64,000 nucleotides of DNA from JAHJQZ01 sp963675235 (lineage in GTDB: Bacteria; Pseudomonadota; Alphaproteobacteria; Rhizobiales; Devosiaceae): assembly GCA_963675235.2 (NCBI GenBank), contig CAXXFU010000002.1, forward strand, positions 930,001 through 994,000, written 5' to 3'. Every line of letters starts with the position of its first letter. Position 1 is the stretch's first letter. The notes below the pieces were generated by a model. It was not told the DNA's origin and did no database searches. It saw nothing but the letters and a program-made list of their open reading frames with translations. Shown piece by piece: positions 37,897 through 46,575 of the stretch. A program made the translations under genes and the position numbers.

Positions 37897-38840
37897 GTCA
37901 GGTCCTCCTCATTGGCGTGGGTCCAGCGGAACTGGATCACCGTGATCACGAGAACGAGCAGGAACAGGACGAGCGCCACCATGCTCGAGTATCCGAGATC
38001 CCAAGAGATGAAGGCCTCGTTGTAGATGTGATAGACGAGCATCAGGGTCGAGGTTCCCGGGCCGCCCTGGGTGATCATGTAGACCTGGTCGAAGACCTTG
38101 AAGGACTGGATGGTCAGCATGACCGAGACGAAGAAAGTCGTCGGCCCGAGCTGGGGCAGGGTGATACGCCAGAATTTCTGCCAGGCCGAGGCGCCGTCGA
38201 TATCGGCCGCCTCGTAGAGCTCTGCGGCGATGCCCTGCAGGCCTGCCAGATAGATCACCATGAAATAGCCCATGTATTTCCAGACCGAGAACATGATGAT
38301 GGTGACCATCGCCCAGTCCTTGTCGGCGGCCCAGCGCGGCAGGTCATTGGGATCGACCCCGAGGGTGTAAAGGATCATGTTCACCGGCCCGAATTCGGGG
38401 TGGAACAGCATGTTCCACACGACCGCGACGGCGACGAGCGAAGCGACATAGGGGAAGAAGGCGACCGTCCGGAAGAAGTTGCGACCGAAGATCTTCTGGT
38501 TGAGCAGGATGGCGAGCCCGAGCGAGCAGGCCAGGGTCAGCGGCACCGTGAAGCCGGTGTAGATGATGGTGTTCCAGAAGGCGGCCTGGAAGACGCGGTC
38601 GCGGAACAGCTTGAAGAAGTTGTCGAGGCCGGCGAATTCGATCGGGTTCGAACCATCCCAATGCATGAACGCCAGAGCGAAGGCGAAGATGATCGGGCCG
38701 AGCGTGAACACGGCGAAGCCGAGGAAATTAGGGGCGATGAAGGAATAGGCGGTCAGGTTGTTCAACAACCGCCGACGTCGCCGTGAAACGGCAATCTTTG
38801 GCGCCCGTGCCTCGGCGCGACTTTCGGTTTCGGCGCTCAT
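37893..38840 (-). CDS. Sugar ABC transporter permease (MalF/UgpA type)
   Basis: Partner permease of 315 residues. A basic cytoplasmic start (SRRRRRLLNN) precedes the first helix (YSFIAPNFLGFAVFTLGPII). The coupling loop reads ELYEAADIDGASAWQKFWRITLP. I start at ATG 38840, where GGGAGA lies upstream and the start overlaps the previous stop by 4 bases; the longer in-frame ORF would extend into the heparinase-like gene. Together with the MalG-type permease, the ATPase and the family-1 binding protein it forms one full importer. Confidence 0.95.
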   Translation of the reverse strand: MSAETESRAEARAPKIAVSRRRRRLLNNLTAYSFIAPNFLGFAVFTLGPIIFAFALAFMHWDGSNPIEFAGLDNFFKLFRDRVFQAAFWNTIIYTGFTVPLTLACSLGLAILLNQKIFGRNFFRTVAFFPYVASLVAVAVVWNMLFHPEFGPVNMILYTLGVDPNDLPRWAADKDWAMVTIIMFSVWKYMGYFMVIYLAGLQGIAAELYEAADIDGASAWQKFWRITLPQLGPTTFFVSVMLTIQSFKVFDQVYMITQGGPGTSTLMLVYHIYNEAFISWDLGYSSMVALVLFLLVLVITVIQFRWTHANEEDLT

Positions 38841-40702
38841 GCCGTTCTCCCGGTCTTTTCGATAACAAGACTGAGTTCGCTGCCGGCGAACGGCACCAGA
38901 ACGCGATAAATATGCTCGGGCCATGCCCGGCGGAGCCATGGATCGGAGACGGCAATCTCTTCAACACGCATGGCGCCGGCACCACTGATGGCGATGCGCT
39001 CTCCACTGTCGAAGGTGATCTGATCGGCGGTGATGGTCGGCTTGTGCGCCAGCATCAGCGAAAGCTCGGCCGGCCTGCTGCCGCGATAGCTGTCAACGAT
39101 CTCGACGCGTTCGCCCTTGATCAGGCGGACCGTGCGGCGATAGCTGTCGACGCCCGCCTCGGCCGGGTAGGCGCCGGCGATATCCATGACGATCCCGGAA
39201 ACATCATCGCCAAGGGAGACCGCAACGTCGCGGGCGGCATAGTCCACTCCGGCCTTTTGGCCGATGCCGTCGAAGCCCGGCAGGTTGTGGAAGCCCGACT
39301 GCATGGTCCAGATATCGTAACGCTCGGACGAGAAGGTCTTCCTGGTGTAGCTCTCGACACCGACATCAATAAGCAAGGGCTCACCGTCGGCATAGAGCGT
39401 GACCGAGCCGACATCATTGTGGTTGTGACTGTCGTCGTTGTCTCCGGCCTTGGCGGCAAGGGTGAAATAGCCATCGCGGGCGATGAAAAGGCCGGTGCTC
39501 GGATAGTGGATGTCAGGCGGTGTGACAGGTTTCCTGTCGCAAGTTGCCATCTCCGATGCGGCCACGATCTCGAGCAGGCGATTGAACAGGCTGGCGCCGT
39601 CGGGCGTGTCGAGACGGCGGGGTTCGGTCGTGGTGCGGGCATCGGCGGCCGCGAAGGCGCAAAGCGCAGCCGATCCAACCTTCTTGCCAAACAGGAACTC
39701 GCGCGCGCCGCATGGGCTTATGGCGGCGGACGCGTCGGCGAAATTGATGTGCCAGCGTCCACTGACATGGGTGTTGAGGATGTATTCGGCCATGTTGCGC
39801 AGCTTGGGCGCCTGCCACAAAGAGGAGAAGGCGCCAGGCGCCACTGCGTCCATGACCTCGAGGGCGCCATAAAGGCAGAGCGCTGCGTGGCGATAGTAGC
39901 TCGGGCCTTCATCGCAGGCGCCGTCGTCGCCGTAGTCGCGGATGAAGGCGTCAAGACTGGCGGCGGCCTTGGTGATGACGGCACGGCGCGTCGCCTGGCT
40001 GGTCGGGCGGGTGAAGGTCGAGAGCAGGATGTTCTGGGTGCACCAGGTCGTCCAGTTGTTGGTCTTTTCGCCTTCAGCACCCATCCACCAGAAATTGCTG
40101 TCGAGATAGGGGCGCGTGATGCGCGTGGAGATTTCGCGCTTGATGCGCTCGACGACCATCGGGCTCGCCGAATCGAGCGCGCCGCGCAACAGGTGGACAA
40201 CAAGCGACAGCTGGGCCGCGGTCTCGGCTGCGAACAAGTCGATCACCGGACGCCGCGGATCGGGCAGGGGGGCGAAACCGCCATCACGGTCCAGGGCATT
40301 GTGAGCGGGCAGCTGCCAGCCGCTTTCCTCGACAACCAGCATCAGCCCGTCGATCAGGCTATCGATGAAACGGCCATTGTCTTCGGCGGCTTCTCCGAGC
40401 GCCAGCACGGCCAGACGGCCGCGGCGGGTGAAGTAGCCCGCCTCATAGGCGGCACGGTCGCCGGTCCCGGTGAAGGCGCGGTAGTCGGAGGCGGTGAGCA
40501 CCGTCCAGTCGGTCGCCGCGACCTGTTCGGCATCGGTTATGAGCGCGGCACGCATTGCCTGCGGCAGTCCGTCCCAGAAGGTACGTTCGCTTGCCGGCGG
40601 TGCCGGCGCGTAGCCGGGCAGGATGCTCGCAAGATCGGACAGGCAGCCGGACACCGACAGCCCGCCAGGCGCGCTCAGATTGTGTTCGACGACGCTTTGC
40701 AC
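38837..40702 (-). CDS. Heparinase II/III-like protein (putative cytoplasmic oligouronide lyase or hydrolase)
   Basis: A 621-residue protein. The C-terminal half carries the heparinase II/III signature: IARDGYFTLAAKAGDNDDSH, HNHNDVGSVTLYADGEPLLI, DVGVESYTRKTF. The N-terminal half looks like an alpha/alpha toroid (CDEGPSYYRHAALCLYGAL, WWTTWCTQNILL-like aromatic helices). This is the domain order of PL12/15/17/21-type lyases. No signal peptide is seen, so it should act on imported oligosaccharides. A GTG start at 40702 with AAGGGAG upstream is preferred. It is the first gene of the eight-gene leftward cluster and lies next to the LacI operators. Lyase versus hydrolase cannot be decided here. Confidence 0.85.
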   Translation of the reverse strand: MQSVVEHNLSAPGGLSVSGCLSDLASILPGYAPAPPASERTFWDGLPQAMRAALITDAEQVAATDWTVLTASDYRAFTGTGDRAAYEAGYFTRRGRLAVLALGEAAEDNGRFIDSLIDGLMLVVEESGWQLPAHNALDRDGGFAPLPDPRRPVIDLFAAETAAQLSLVVHLLRGALDSASPMVVERIKREISTRITRPYLDSNFWWMGAEGEKTNNWTTWCTQNILLSTFTRPTSQATRRAVITKAAASLDAFIRDYGDDGACDEGPSYYRHAALCLYGALEVMDAVAPGAFSSLWQAPKLRNMAEYILNTHVSGRWHINFADASAAISPCGAREFLFGKKVGSAALCAFAAADARTTTEPRRLDTPDGASLFNRLLEIVAASEMATCDRKPVTPPDIHYPSTGLFIARDGYFTLAAKAGDNDDSHNHNDVGSVTLYADGEPLLIDVGVESYTRKTFSSERYDIWTMQSGFHNLPGFDGIGQKAGVDYAARDVAVSLGDDVSGIVMDIAGAYPAEAGVDSYRRTVRLIKGERVEIVDSYRGSRPAELSLMLAHKPTITADQITFDSGERIAISGAGAMRVEEIAVSDPWLRRAWPEHIYRVLVPFAGSELSLVIEKTGRTA

Positions 40703-40736
40703 GTCTCTCCCTTCATCGGCTGAATGCCGCTTTTCG

Positions 40737-40821
40737 TTGCGCAAAGTCAGTCACCGGGCGCGCGCAAAGTCAAGTCAAATTTGCTATTTTGCGCAACTTT
40801 GCGTTTTTATCGCAAAGTTGC
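40737..40821. promoter_or_regulatory. LacI-type operator cluster upstream of the uronate operon
   Basis: The palindrome TTGCGCAA, with the central CG typical of LacI operators, occurs twice (40737-40744 and 40789-40796). The second overlaps a perfect 11-base inverted repeat, GCAACTTTGCG (40793-40803) and CGCAAAGTTGC (40811-40821), with a 7-base spacer. This AT-rich region lies between the heparinase-like gene and the divergent LacI regulator, so it probably controls both. Confidence 0.6.
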
Positions 40822-40904
40822 ATCAGCAATCACCTTGTGTCATAAAGGCAAAAAGGATAGGCGATTGCGCGGCTGCGCCGGGCAGCGCCTGAGGGAGAGT
40901 ATCG

Positions 40905-41957
40905 ATGGCCGGGTATGATGCACCCGACACGTCAGATCAGATTGGCTCGCCACGGTCCACGCGCGTGACGTTGCGCGACATCGCCGATGCCGTCGGCGTT
41001 TCGGTGAGCACCGCATCGCGCGCCCTGAGCGGTGCGCCAGGCATATCGGGCGACGTTCGCCTGCGCATCCAGTCTGCAGCCGAAAGGCTCAACTACGCCG
41101 GCATTGCCGCGACCAGTTCCCAGATTGCCGTCCTGACCGATCTTCATCTTGCCGAGGCCGACGCCGGCGAATTCATCCAGGCTGTGCAACGCGGCATGCA
41201 GCGCCGCGCCAGGGAACTCGGGCTTTCGCTGTCCATGAGCCTGGTCGGCCCGTCCGGCGATGCGCCGCTGGAAGTGGGCGATGCGGCTGGATACCTGTTG
41301 CTGTCGATGCAGCGCGACGACGTGGTGCAGGCGCTGTTCGAGCGCGGCATCCCGGCGGTGATCATCAACGGACGCGAGCCGCTGATGCGCCTCGACGCCG
41401 TGGCCCCGGCCAATGGTACAGGCGGCTACCTCGGTGCACACCATCTCCTGCAGCTCGGGCACTCACGCATCCTGACGCTTGCCCATTCGCTTCGGCCCAC
41501 CATTCGCGACCGGATCCGCGGCAGCCAACGCGCCATGCGCGAAGCCGGTGTTGCCATTGACGAAGGTTTGGTGGTGGAGCTTGAGAGCATGCGCACCAAT
41601 CTTGCCTACAAGGCTGTCAAGCAAAGGCTCAAGCAGCCGGGCGGACGCGATTTCACCGCCGTTCAGTGCTTCAACGACAATTGCGCCATCGGCGCCATCA
41701 CCGCCCTTACCGAAGCCGGGCTCGATGTGCCGGGGGATGTTTCGGTGGTCGGGTTCGACGACATTCCGACAGCAGCGCTCAATTCCGTGCCGCTGACCTC
41801 GATCTCGGTCGAGTCCGAGGATATCGGCGCGCGTAGCGTCAATCGGCTGGTCGAGCGCATGCGCGACCAGGACCGGATCGCGACCTATACCGAGACCGCC
41901 GTGCGATTGGTGACGCGCGAGTCGACCGGGCCGGTTTCCGGGAAGTCCCTCCAATAA
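40905..41957 (+). CDS. LacI-family transcriptional regulator
   Basis: A 350-residue LacI-type regulator. The N-terminal helix-turn-helix and hinge are clear (VTLRDIADAVGVSVSTASRALSGAPGISGDVRLRIQSAAERLNY, split here at about residues 22-65). The sugar-binding core follows, with VPGDVSVVGFDDIPTAALNS and PLTSISVESEDIGARSVN near the C-terminus. It is divergent from the uronate operon, and three palindromic elements lie between them. Repression relieved by an imported oligosaccharide or its product is the usual mode for this family and is inferred here. Confidence 0.93.
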   Translation: MAGYDAPDTSDQIGSPRSTRVTLRDIADAVGVSVSTASRALSGAPGISGDVRLRIQSAAERLNYAGIAATSSQIAVLTDLHLAEADAGEFIQAVQRGMQRRARELGLSLSMSLVGPSGDAPLEVGDAAGYLLLSMQRDDVVQALFERGIPAVIINGREPLMRLDAVAPANGTGGYLGAHHLLQLGHSRILTLAHSLRPTIRDRIRGSQRAMREAGVAIDEGLVVELESMRTNLAYKAVKQRLKQPGGRDFTAVQCFNDNCAIGAITALTEAGLDVPGDVSVVGFDDIPTAALNSVPLTSISVESEDIGARSVNRLVERMRDQDRIATYTETAVRLVTRESTGPVSGKSLQ

Positions 41958-41998
41958 TCTTGGAGACGTTTCGCATTCTGCCGACGCGCCGCTCCGAA

Positions 41999-42790
41999 CT
42001 ACTGATCAGGGCCGCTCTGCATGCGCGCCTGCAGTACGGCGCGCAGGTCGCGTTCGGCGTCTTCCAGATGCGTGCGCATGGCCTGGGCGGCGGCGCGGCT
42101 GTCGCCGTCGCGGATGAATTCGAGGATGCGCTGATGCGATTCAACAATGTACTGGGTGGTACGACCGTGCATCTCGCGCCCGCGCATGGTCAGCGATAGC
42201 GAATCCTCCACCGGGACTGCCATTGCCTCGATCAGGTAGGTGATCATGCGGTTGCCGCTGGCCAGGGCAATCGCCTCATGGAAACCGACATCGTATTTGT
42301 GGAACTTGCGCTTGGCTTCCTCGTAGTCCTTGCCCGTCGTTTCTGCCATGACTTGCGCCGCGCCTTTCATGGCCTCGAGCGCCTGCTCGATGGCGATCAG
42401 CCCGGCACGGTTGACGCGGCGAGCGGCATAGGTGGCGGACTGGATCTCGAGCGCCTGGCGCACCTCGATGAGATCGAACAGCCCCTTGGGATCGCGGGTC
42501 ATGATCATGGCGAGGAACTCACCGAAGGCCGAGCCGGTCGGCTCACGGACCACGGCACGGCGCCCGCGCGCCAGTTCGAGCAATCCGCGTCCGGCGACCA
42601 TCTTGACCGCCTCGCGCACCGTCAGCCGGCTGACGTCGTAGCGGGCGGCAAGGTCGGCCTCACTCGGTATCGAGCTGCCCGGCGCCAATTCGGCCAGGAT
42701 GAGATTGGTCAGGTGATCAGCGACGCTCATGGCGGCGCTGCCGCCCGATTGCGTTTCGCCCGCCTTGTCGTCTGTGGGGTTTTCGCTCAC
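41999..42790 (-). CDS. FadR-subfamily GntR transcriptional regulator
   Basis: A 263-residue regulator with a winged helix (IPSEADLAARYDVSRLTVREAVK, residues 41-63) and a C-terminal FCD domain whose metal ligands are all visible: Asp/His in YDVGFHEAI, His in ESHQRILEF and His in MRTHLEDA. The GTG start at 42790 lacks a strong ribosome binding site, and the ATG at 42730 is possible. It is divergent from a sugar ABC transporter and convergent with the LacI gene. An identical 14-base motif lies upstream of both this gene and the transporter, so it is likely their regulator. Confidence 0.92.
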   Translation of the reverse strand: MSENPTDDKAGETQSGGSAAMSVADHLTNLILAELAPGSSIPSEADLAARYDVSRLTVREAVKMVAGRGLLELARGRRAVVREPTGSAFGEFLAMIMTRDPKGLFDLIEVRQALEIQSATYAARRVNRAGLIAIEQALEAMKGAAQVMAETTGKDYEEAKRKFHKYDVGFHEAIALASGNRMITYLIEAMAVPVEDSLSLTMRGREMHGRTTQYIVESHQRILEFIRDGDSRAAAQAMRTHLEDAERDLRAVLQARMQSGPDQ

Positions 42791-42801
42791 TACAAATCTT
42801 C

Positions 42802-43067
42802 AACTTATCTGACTTCTTTTGCCGCAAACCACGATCCAGCCGCGCAAGGCGCGGGGTCACATGCAGCGAGGCATCTACACTATCCCCAGCCGGCTTAACA
42901 GACAATGCATCACTTCGATTGGTTGCCGCCTCCTGGATTTCTATATGTGTTACGGACACTTGCACTTTTGTTGTGTGTAGCGCTCTGCTTTAACTGACGC
43001 CAATCCCCGCCAACTTGGCTCCTTCAGCGGACGACTTTGCACTCAACTTTACAAACTTATCTGACTT
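42802..43067. promoter_or_regulatory. Divergent promoter region with two identical 14-base motifs
   Basis: AACTTATCTGACTT occurs at 42802-42815, just before the regulator start, and again at 43054-43067, about 80 bases before the sugar-binding protein start. It resembles the GT-N3-AC core of FadR-type operators with one change. The rest of the 359-base divergent region shows no convincing gene. Confidence 0.5.
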
Positions 43068-43149
43068 GCATAGTCTCACCGATGGCGAGTTCGTACTCGC
43101 GGACGGTTGGCTGGGAGAGCCGACCGATCAGAACTTGGGGAGGAAATTT

Positions 43150-44163
43150 ATGAGCAAGAGTCTTTTGCGCCATGCGCTGGTCGTCTCGGCGGCGGCAGCG
43201 ATTGGTTTGACGACGGTTGGCGCGGCCCTGGCGGCCGATCCGCAGCCGAAATGGTGCTCGGACGTCAAGATTGCGGCGTTCCCGGGCGGCTCGCAGGGCG
43301 GCCCGTTCGCCCAGGTCGTCTACAACGGCTATCGCCAGGCCGAAGTCGATACCGGCGCCCAGGTCCAGTACTACTTCTCGAACTGGGATCCGAACATGAT
43401 GATTACCCAGCTCCAGCAGGCGATCGCGACAAAGGTCGACGGGATTGCCTTCATGGGGCATCCGGGTGACGACGCCACCGATGCGCTTGTCGACAGCGCC
43501 TATTCCAAGGGCATCATCGTGACCACCGCCAACACCGCTCTGCCCAAGGCCCAGGCCAAATATAGTGCCGACGGCATGGGCTATGTCGGTGCGCCGAACT
43601 ACTCGGCCGGTCATGCGCTCGGCGCCGAAGCTGCCAAGCGCACAGGTATCGGGGACGGCGACGAAGTCTTCGTCTGGGGTCTGAAGGCTCACGGCGGCGA
43701 CCGCGGTCAGCGCACCGTCGGCGTCATCGACGCCCTCGAAGCGGCGGGAGCCAAGGTCATCTATCAGGAGATCGACGATGCAACCAACGCCGATCCGAAT
43801 GCCGGTACGGCGACCTTCGTCGGCATCATGAAGTCCAATCCGGACATCAAGATCGTCGTCACCGACCACGGCGCCCTGACGGCCAATGTCGGCGTTTACG
43901 CCAAGGCGGCGTCTCTTGATGCAGGCCAGGTGTACTTTGCCGGTTTCGACATGTCGCCGAACACCGCGCAGGCGATCAAGTCGGGCTACCAGAACCTGGT
44001 GATCGACCAGCAGCCCTTCCTTCAGGGCTACCTGTCGCTGGTCAACATCTGCCTGACCGAGAAGTTCGGCTTCTCCGGCCTCGACATCAATACGGCCGGC
44101 GCCTTCGTTGACGAAAACAACGTCGACAAGATCGCCGAGCTCGCCGGCGAGCAGATCCGCTAG
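43150..44163 (+). CDS. Sugar ABC transporter substrate-binding protein (ribose/fructose-type)
   Basis: A periplasmic binding protein of the ribose/galactose type, 337 residues. The signal peptide (SLLRHALVVSAAAAIGL...GAALA) is cleaved near residue 29. The mature start WCSDVKIAAFPGGSQGGPF, the DGIAFMGHPGD segment and the VVTDHGALTANVGVY segment define the two lobes. I start at ATG 43150 with GGGGAGG upstream; the longer ORF includes promoter DNA. It is followed by a one-domain ATPase and one permease, the Frc-like minimal set. Ligand is unknown; the neighbouring pathways make a pentose, deoxyhexose or polyol plausible. Confidence 0.93.
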   Translation: MSKSLLRHALVVSAAAAIGLTTVGAALAADPQPKWCSDVKIAAFPGGSQGGPFAQVVYNGYRQAEVDTGAQVQYYFSNWDPNMMITQLQQAIATKVDGIAFMGHPGDDATDALVDSAYSKGIIVTTANTALPKAQAKYSADGMGYVGAPNYSAGHALGAEAAKRTGIGDGDEVFVWGLKAHGGDRGQRTVGVIDALEAAGAKVIYQEIDDATNADPNAGTATFVGIMKSNPDIKIVVTDHGALTANVGVYAKAASLDAGQVYFAGFDMSPNTAQAIKSGYQNLVIDQQPFLQGYLSLVNICLTEKFGFSGLDINTAGAFVDENNVDKIAELAGEQIR

Positions 44164-44197
44164 GAACTCGAGACAGCTCAGAGTGAAACAAAATCGG

Positions 44198-44238
44198 GGC
44201 GGGGTTGCATTCAGCCCCGCCTCGCCTCAAAGGCGAGG
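44198..44238 (+). promoter_or_regulatory. Two overlapping hairpins, one covering the ribosome binding site of the ATPase gene
   Basis: Hairpin 1 pairs GGCGGGG (44198-44204) with CCCCGCC (44215-44221). Hairpin 2 pairs CCTCGCCT (44220-44227) with AGGCGAGG (44231-44238). They share bases 44220-44221, so both cannot form fully. The 3' arm of hairpin 2 contains the ribosome binding site for ATG 44244, which could limit ATPase translation relative to the binding protein. Confidence 0.55.
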
Positions 44239-44243
44239 CCCGC

Positions 44244-45038
44244 ATGCTCGACAACAACACTGAGACCCCGGACAGCCGTGAGCCGGTCCTCGAATTGAGG
44301 AATGTCTCCAAGACCTTCGGAGAGGTTCGTTCCCTCTCGAATGTCAATTTCAAGATATACCCGAAGGAAATCGTCGGACTGCTCGGTGACAACGGCGCCG
44401 GCAAGTCCACCCTGGTCAAGACGGTCATGGGTTTCCATAGGCCCGATCCCGGTGGAGAAATCTATTTTAAGGGCAGGAAGATCGACGACTGGTCGGTGGC
44501 GCGGGCCCGCAAGCTCGGGATCGAGACCATCTACCAGGAGCGGGCGCTAGCCGAAAAACAGCCGATCTGGCGCAACATGTTCATGGGGCGCGAACCGCGC
44601 AACAAATGGGGTCTGCTCGACGTCAAGCGCATGCGTACGGAAGCGGCGCGTCTGATGAGCCAGCACATGGGCTTCACCTCGGCAGCCGTTCATCCCGAAA
44701 ACATCGTGATGACGATGTCGGGCGGCGAAAAGCAGGGGGTCGCCATCACACGGGCGCTTTATTTCGATGCCCAGCTGGTCATCCTCGACGAGCCGACCGT
44801 CGGGTTGTCTCTGACCGAGACGCGCAAGACACTCGACTTCATTTCCAACATCAAGACAGCCGGCAAATCGGCCATCTTCATCGACCACAACATCTTCCAT
44901 GTCTATCCGGTGGTGGATCGGCTCTATGTGCTCGATCGCGGCAAGATCGCCGGCATCTATGACAAGTCGGATATCTCCATGGATGACCTGATCGACCGGC
45001 TGTACCGCGTTGCGCGGACCGGCTCGCTGGAGGAATAG
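44244..45038 (+). CDS. Sugar ABC transporter ATP-binding protein (single-domain, FrcA-like)
   Basis: A 264-residue ATPase with Walker A (GDNGAGKSTLVKTV), Q-loop (IYQERALAEKQPIW), signature (MSGGEKQGVAITRAL), Walker B (LVILDEPTVGLSLTE) and H-loop (FIDHNIFHV). Most ribose-type importers use a fused double ATPase of about 500 residues; this is a single domain, as in the fructose transporter FrcA, so it must work as a homodimer. The signature has KQGV where KQRV-like is common. ATG 44244 is chosen over an upstream in-frame ATG because GGCGAGG precedes it. Confidence 0.93.
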   Translation: MLDNNTETPDSREPVLELRNVSKTFGEVRSLSNVNFKIYPKEIVGLLGDNGAGKSTLVKTVMGFHRPDPGGEIYFKGRKIDDWSVARARKLGIETIYQERALAEKQPIWRNMFMGREPRNKWGLLDVKRMRTEAARLMSQHMGFTSAAVHPENIVMTMSGGEKQGVAITRALYFDAQLVILDEPTVGLSLTETRKTLDFISNIKTAGKSAIFIDHNIFHVYPVVDRLYVLDRGKIAGIYDKSDISMDDLIDRLYRVARTGSLEE

Positions 45039-45040
45039 GC

Positions 45041-46093
45041 ATGACCAGTCCAGATGAAACGGCCGGCAAGTCACCAGAACCCGCCGCCAAGGCATTGGAC
45101 AACCGCGTGTCGCCACCCTCGTTCCTCAGGCGCTATGGCCAGCAGTTGGGGATCATGGCGGTCGGCATCGCCATGTGGCTCGCCTTCGTCGTCGCGGCAC
45201 CGCGCGTGTTCACGGACATCGACATCTATCTCGCATTCGCCGAGACGACGCCGCTGTTCGGCATCATCGTTCTCGCCCTGACCTTCGTCGTCATCACCGG
45301 AGAGATGGACCTCAGCTTCCCATCGGTCATGGCCCTCGGCACGGCGGTGTTCGCCCTGAGCGTCACCCAGCTGCATCTGCCGTGGTATGTGGCGCTGATC
45401 CTGGCTTTCGCTACCGGCGCAGCCTGCGGATGGCTCAATGGCACGCTCGTCGCCCTGTTCAACATCCCCTCGCTGGTGATCACCATCGGCACGCAATTCC
45501 TGTTCCGCGGACTGGAACTGGTGCTGATGAGCGGAACCGGCGTGCCGATGACCCAGGAAATGTATCCCGAACTGCACACTTTGTTCCGCGAACCGCTGTT
45601 CGGGATCATCCCCATCCAGACGGTATGGATGGTCGTACTGGGAATTACCTTCTGGACGCTTCTCAACCGCACCAAGTTCGGCGCCCATGTCTTCCTTGTC
45701 GGCGACAACCAGACCAGCGCGCGACTGATGGGTATCAATACCGTATCGGTCAAGACGCGTGCCTTCATCCTTGTCGGCATGACGTCGGTGCTCGCCGGCA
45801 TCATGTCGTCGGTCTACGGTTATTATTTCTGGCCCACCCTCGGGGATGGCGGTCTGCTGAACACCATTGCCTCTGTTTTCCTCGGCGGCACCTCGGTGTT
45901 CGGTGGCACAGGCTCGATCGTCGGCTCGTTCGTCGCCGCCTATATCATCGGCGCGATCAATGCCGGCATCGTCTCGGCCGGCATCAACGCCTTCTATACC
46001 CAGTTGGCTTTCGGTCTGGTCATCGTCATCTCGGTGGTCTTCCAGACCTTCATCGAACGGCGGGTGCGTCGGCAGTCCCTGACTGGACGCTGA
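45041..46093 (+). CDS. Sugar ABC transporter permease (RbsC/FrcC type)
   Basis: A 350-residue permease with about eight to ten hydrophobic segments. RbsC-type features include VVITGEMDLSFPSVMALG, LVALFNIPSLVITIGTQFLF and LLNTIASVFLGGTSVFGGTGSIVGSF near the C-terminus. It starts 2 bases after the ATPase stop and ends the operon before a clear terminator. It is the only permease, so the channel is expected to be a homodimer. Confidence 0.93.
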   Translation: MTSPDETAGKSPEPAAKALDNRVSPPSFLRRYGQQLGIMAVGIAMWLAFVVAAPRVFTDIDIYLAFAETTPLFGIIVLALTFVVITGEMDLSFPSVMALGTAVFALSVTQLHLPWYVALILAFATGAACGWLNGTLVALFNIPSLVITIGTQFLFRGLELVLMSGTGVPMTQEMYPELHTLFREPLFGIIPIQTVWMVVLGITFWTLLNRTKFGAHVFLVGDNQTSARLMGINTVSVKTRAFILVGMTSVLAGIMSSVYGYYFWPTLGDGGLLNTIASVFLGGTSVFGGTGSIVGSFVAAYIIGAINAGIVSAGINAFYTQLAFGLVIVISVVFQTFIERRVRRQSLTGR

Positions 46094-46116
46094 ACCCAAC
46101 AGCAATCTGTCATAGG

Positions 46117-46147
46117 GCGCCCGGCTGACCGCCGGGCGCACTTTTTT
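46117..46147 (+). terminator. Rho-independent terminator of the sugar ABC operon
   Basis: GCGCCCGGC (46117-46125) and GCCGGGCGC (46131-46139) form a perfect 9-base stem with a 5-base loop, followed by a six-T run (46142-46147), 24 bases after the permease stop. Confidence 0.85.
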
Positions 46148-46575
46148 GGGGAGGAGACAGCCGGGACGCTGACGGGCGTTGCCGGCGCAATGGAATCGGG
46201 TCCGACGCCGTAAACCGCAATCCAGGTATCGGGAACGGGACCAACATGGTCGGACACGAGGTTTCCCCGCAACTGCCGGCAAGTGCGGGCTGGTCCATGA
46301 CCTGCAGCCACAGCCCGTCCGTGGCATGCCGGGCCAGCACGGCCCCGGCCAGGACAAGAATGCACTGTTCGATCTCTGGGCGGGCAAGCCGCTGCCAAGA
46401 TCGATTGTGCCGACCCCTTGTATTTCTCGCGCCAGTTTAGGAACCTTGTCGGCACATCGTCGTCGGCTTACCGCTCGTCGCGCCGTCGGCTGAACAAGGG
46501 TGAGCCGAATTCCGATCATCCCGACAACAGCAGTGGCATCCACAGGCGCAAGCGCCCGAAGGAGGCGTGACCCAG
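46148..46575. other. Intergenic stretch without a recognisable gene
   Basis: About 430 bases between the terminator and the DUF188 gene. Short ORFs occur on both strands, but none resembles a known family, has a good ribosome binding site or shows a signal peptide. It may be a decayed gene or a long leader. Confidence 0.4.

Noticed and set aside
46110..46493. Short ORFs on both strands in the 46.1-46.5 kb gap
   Set aside because: No ribosome binding site, signal peptide or recognisable motif; treated as non-coding or decayed.
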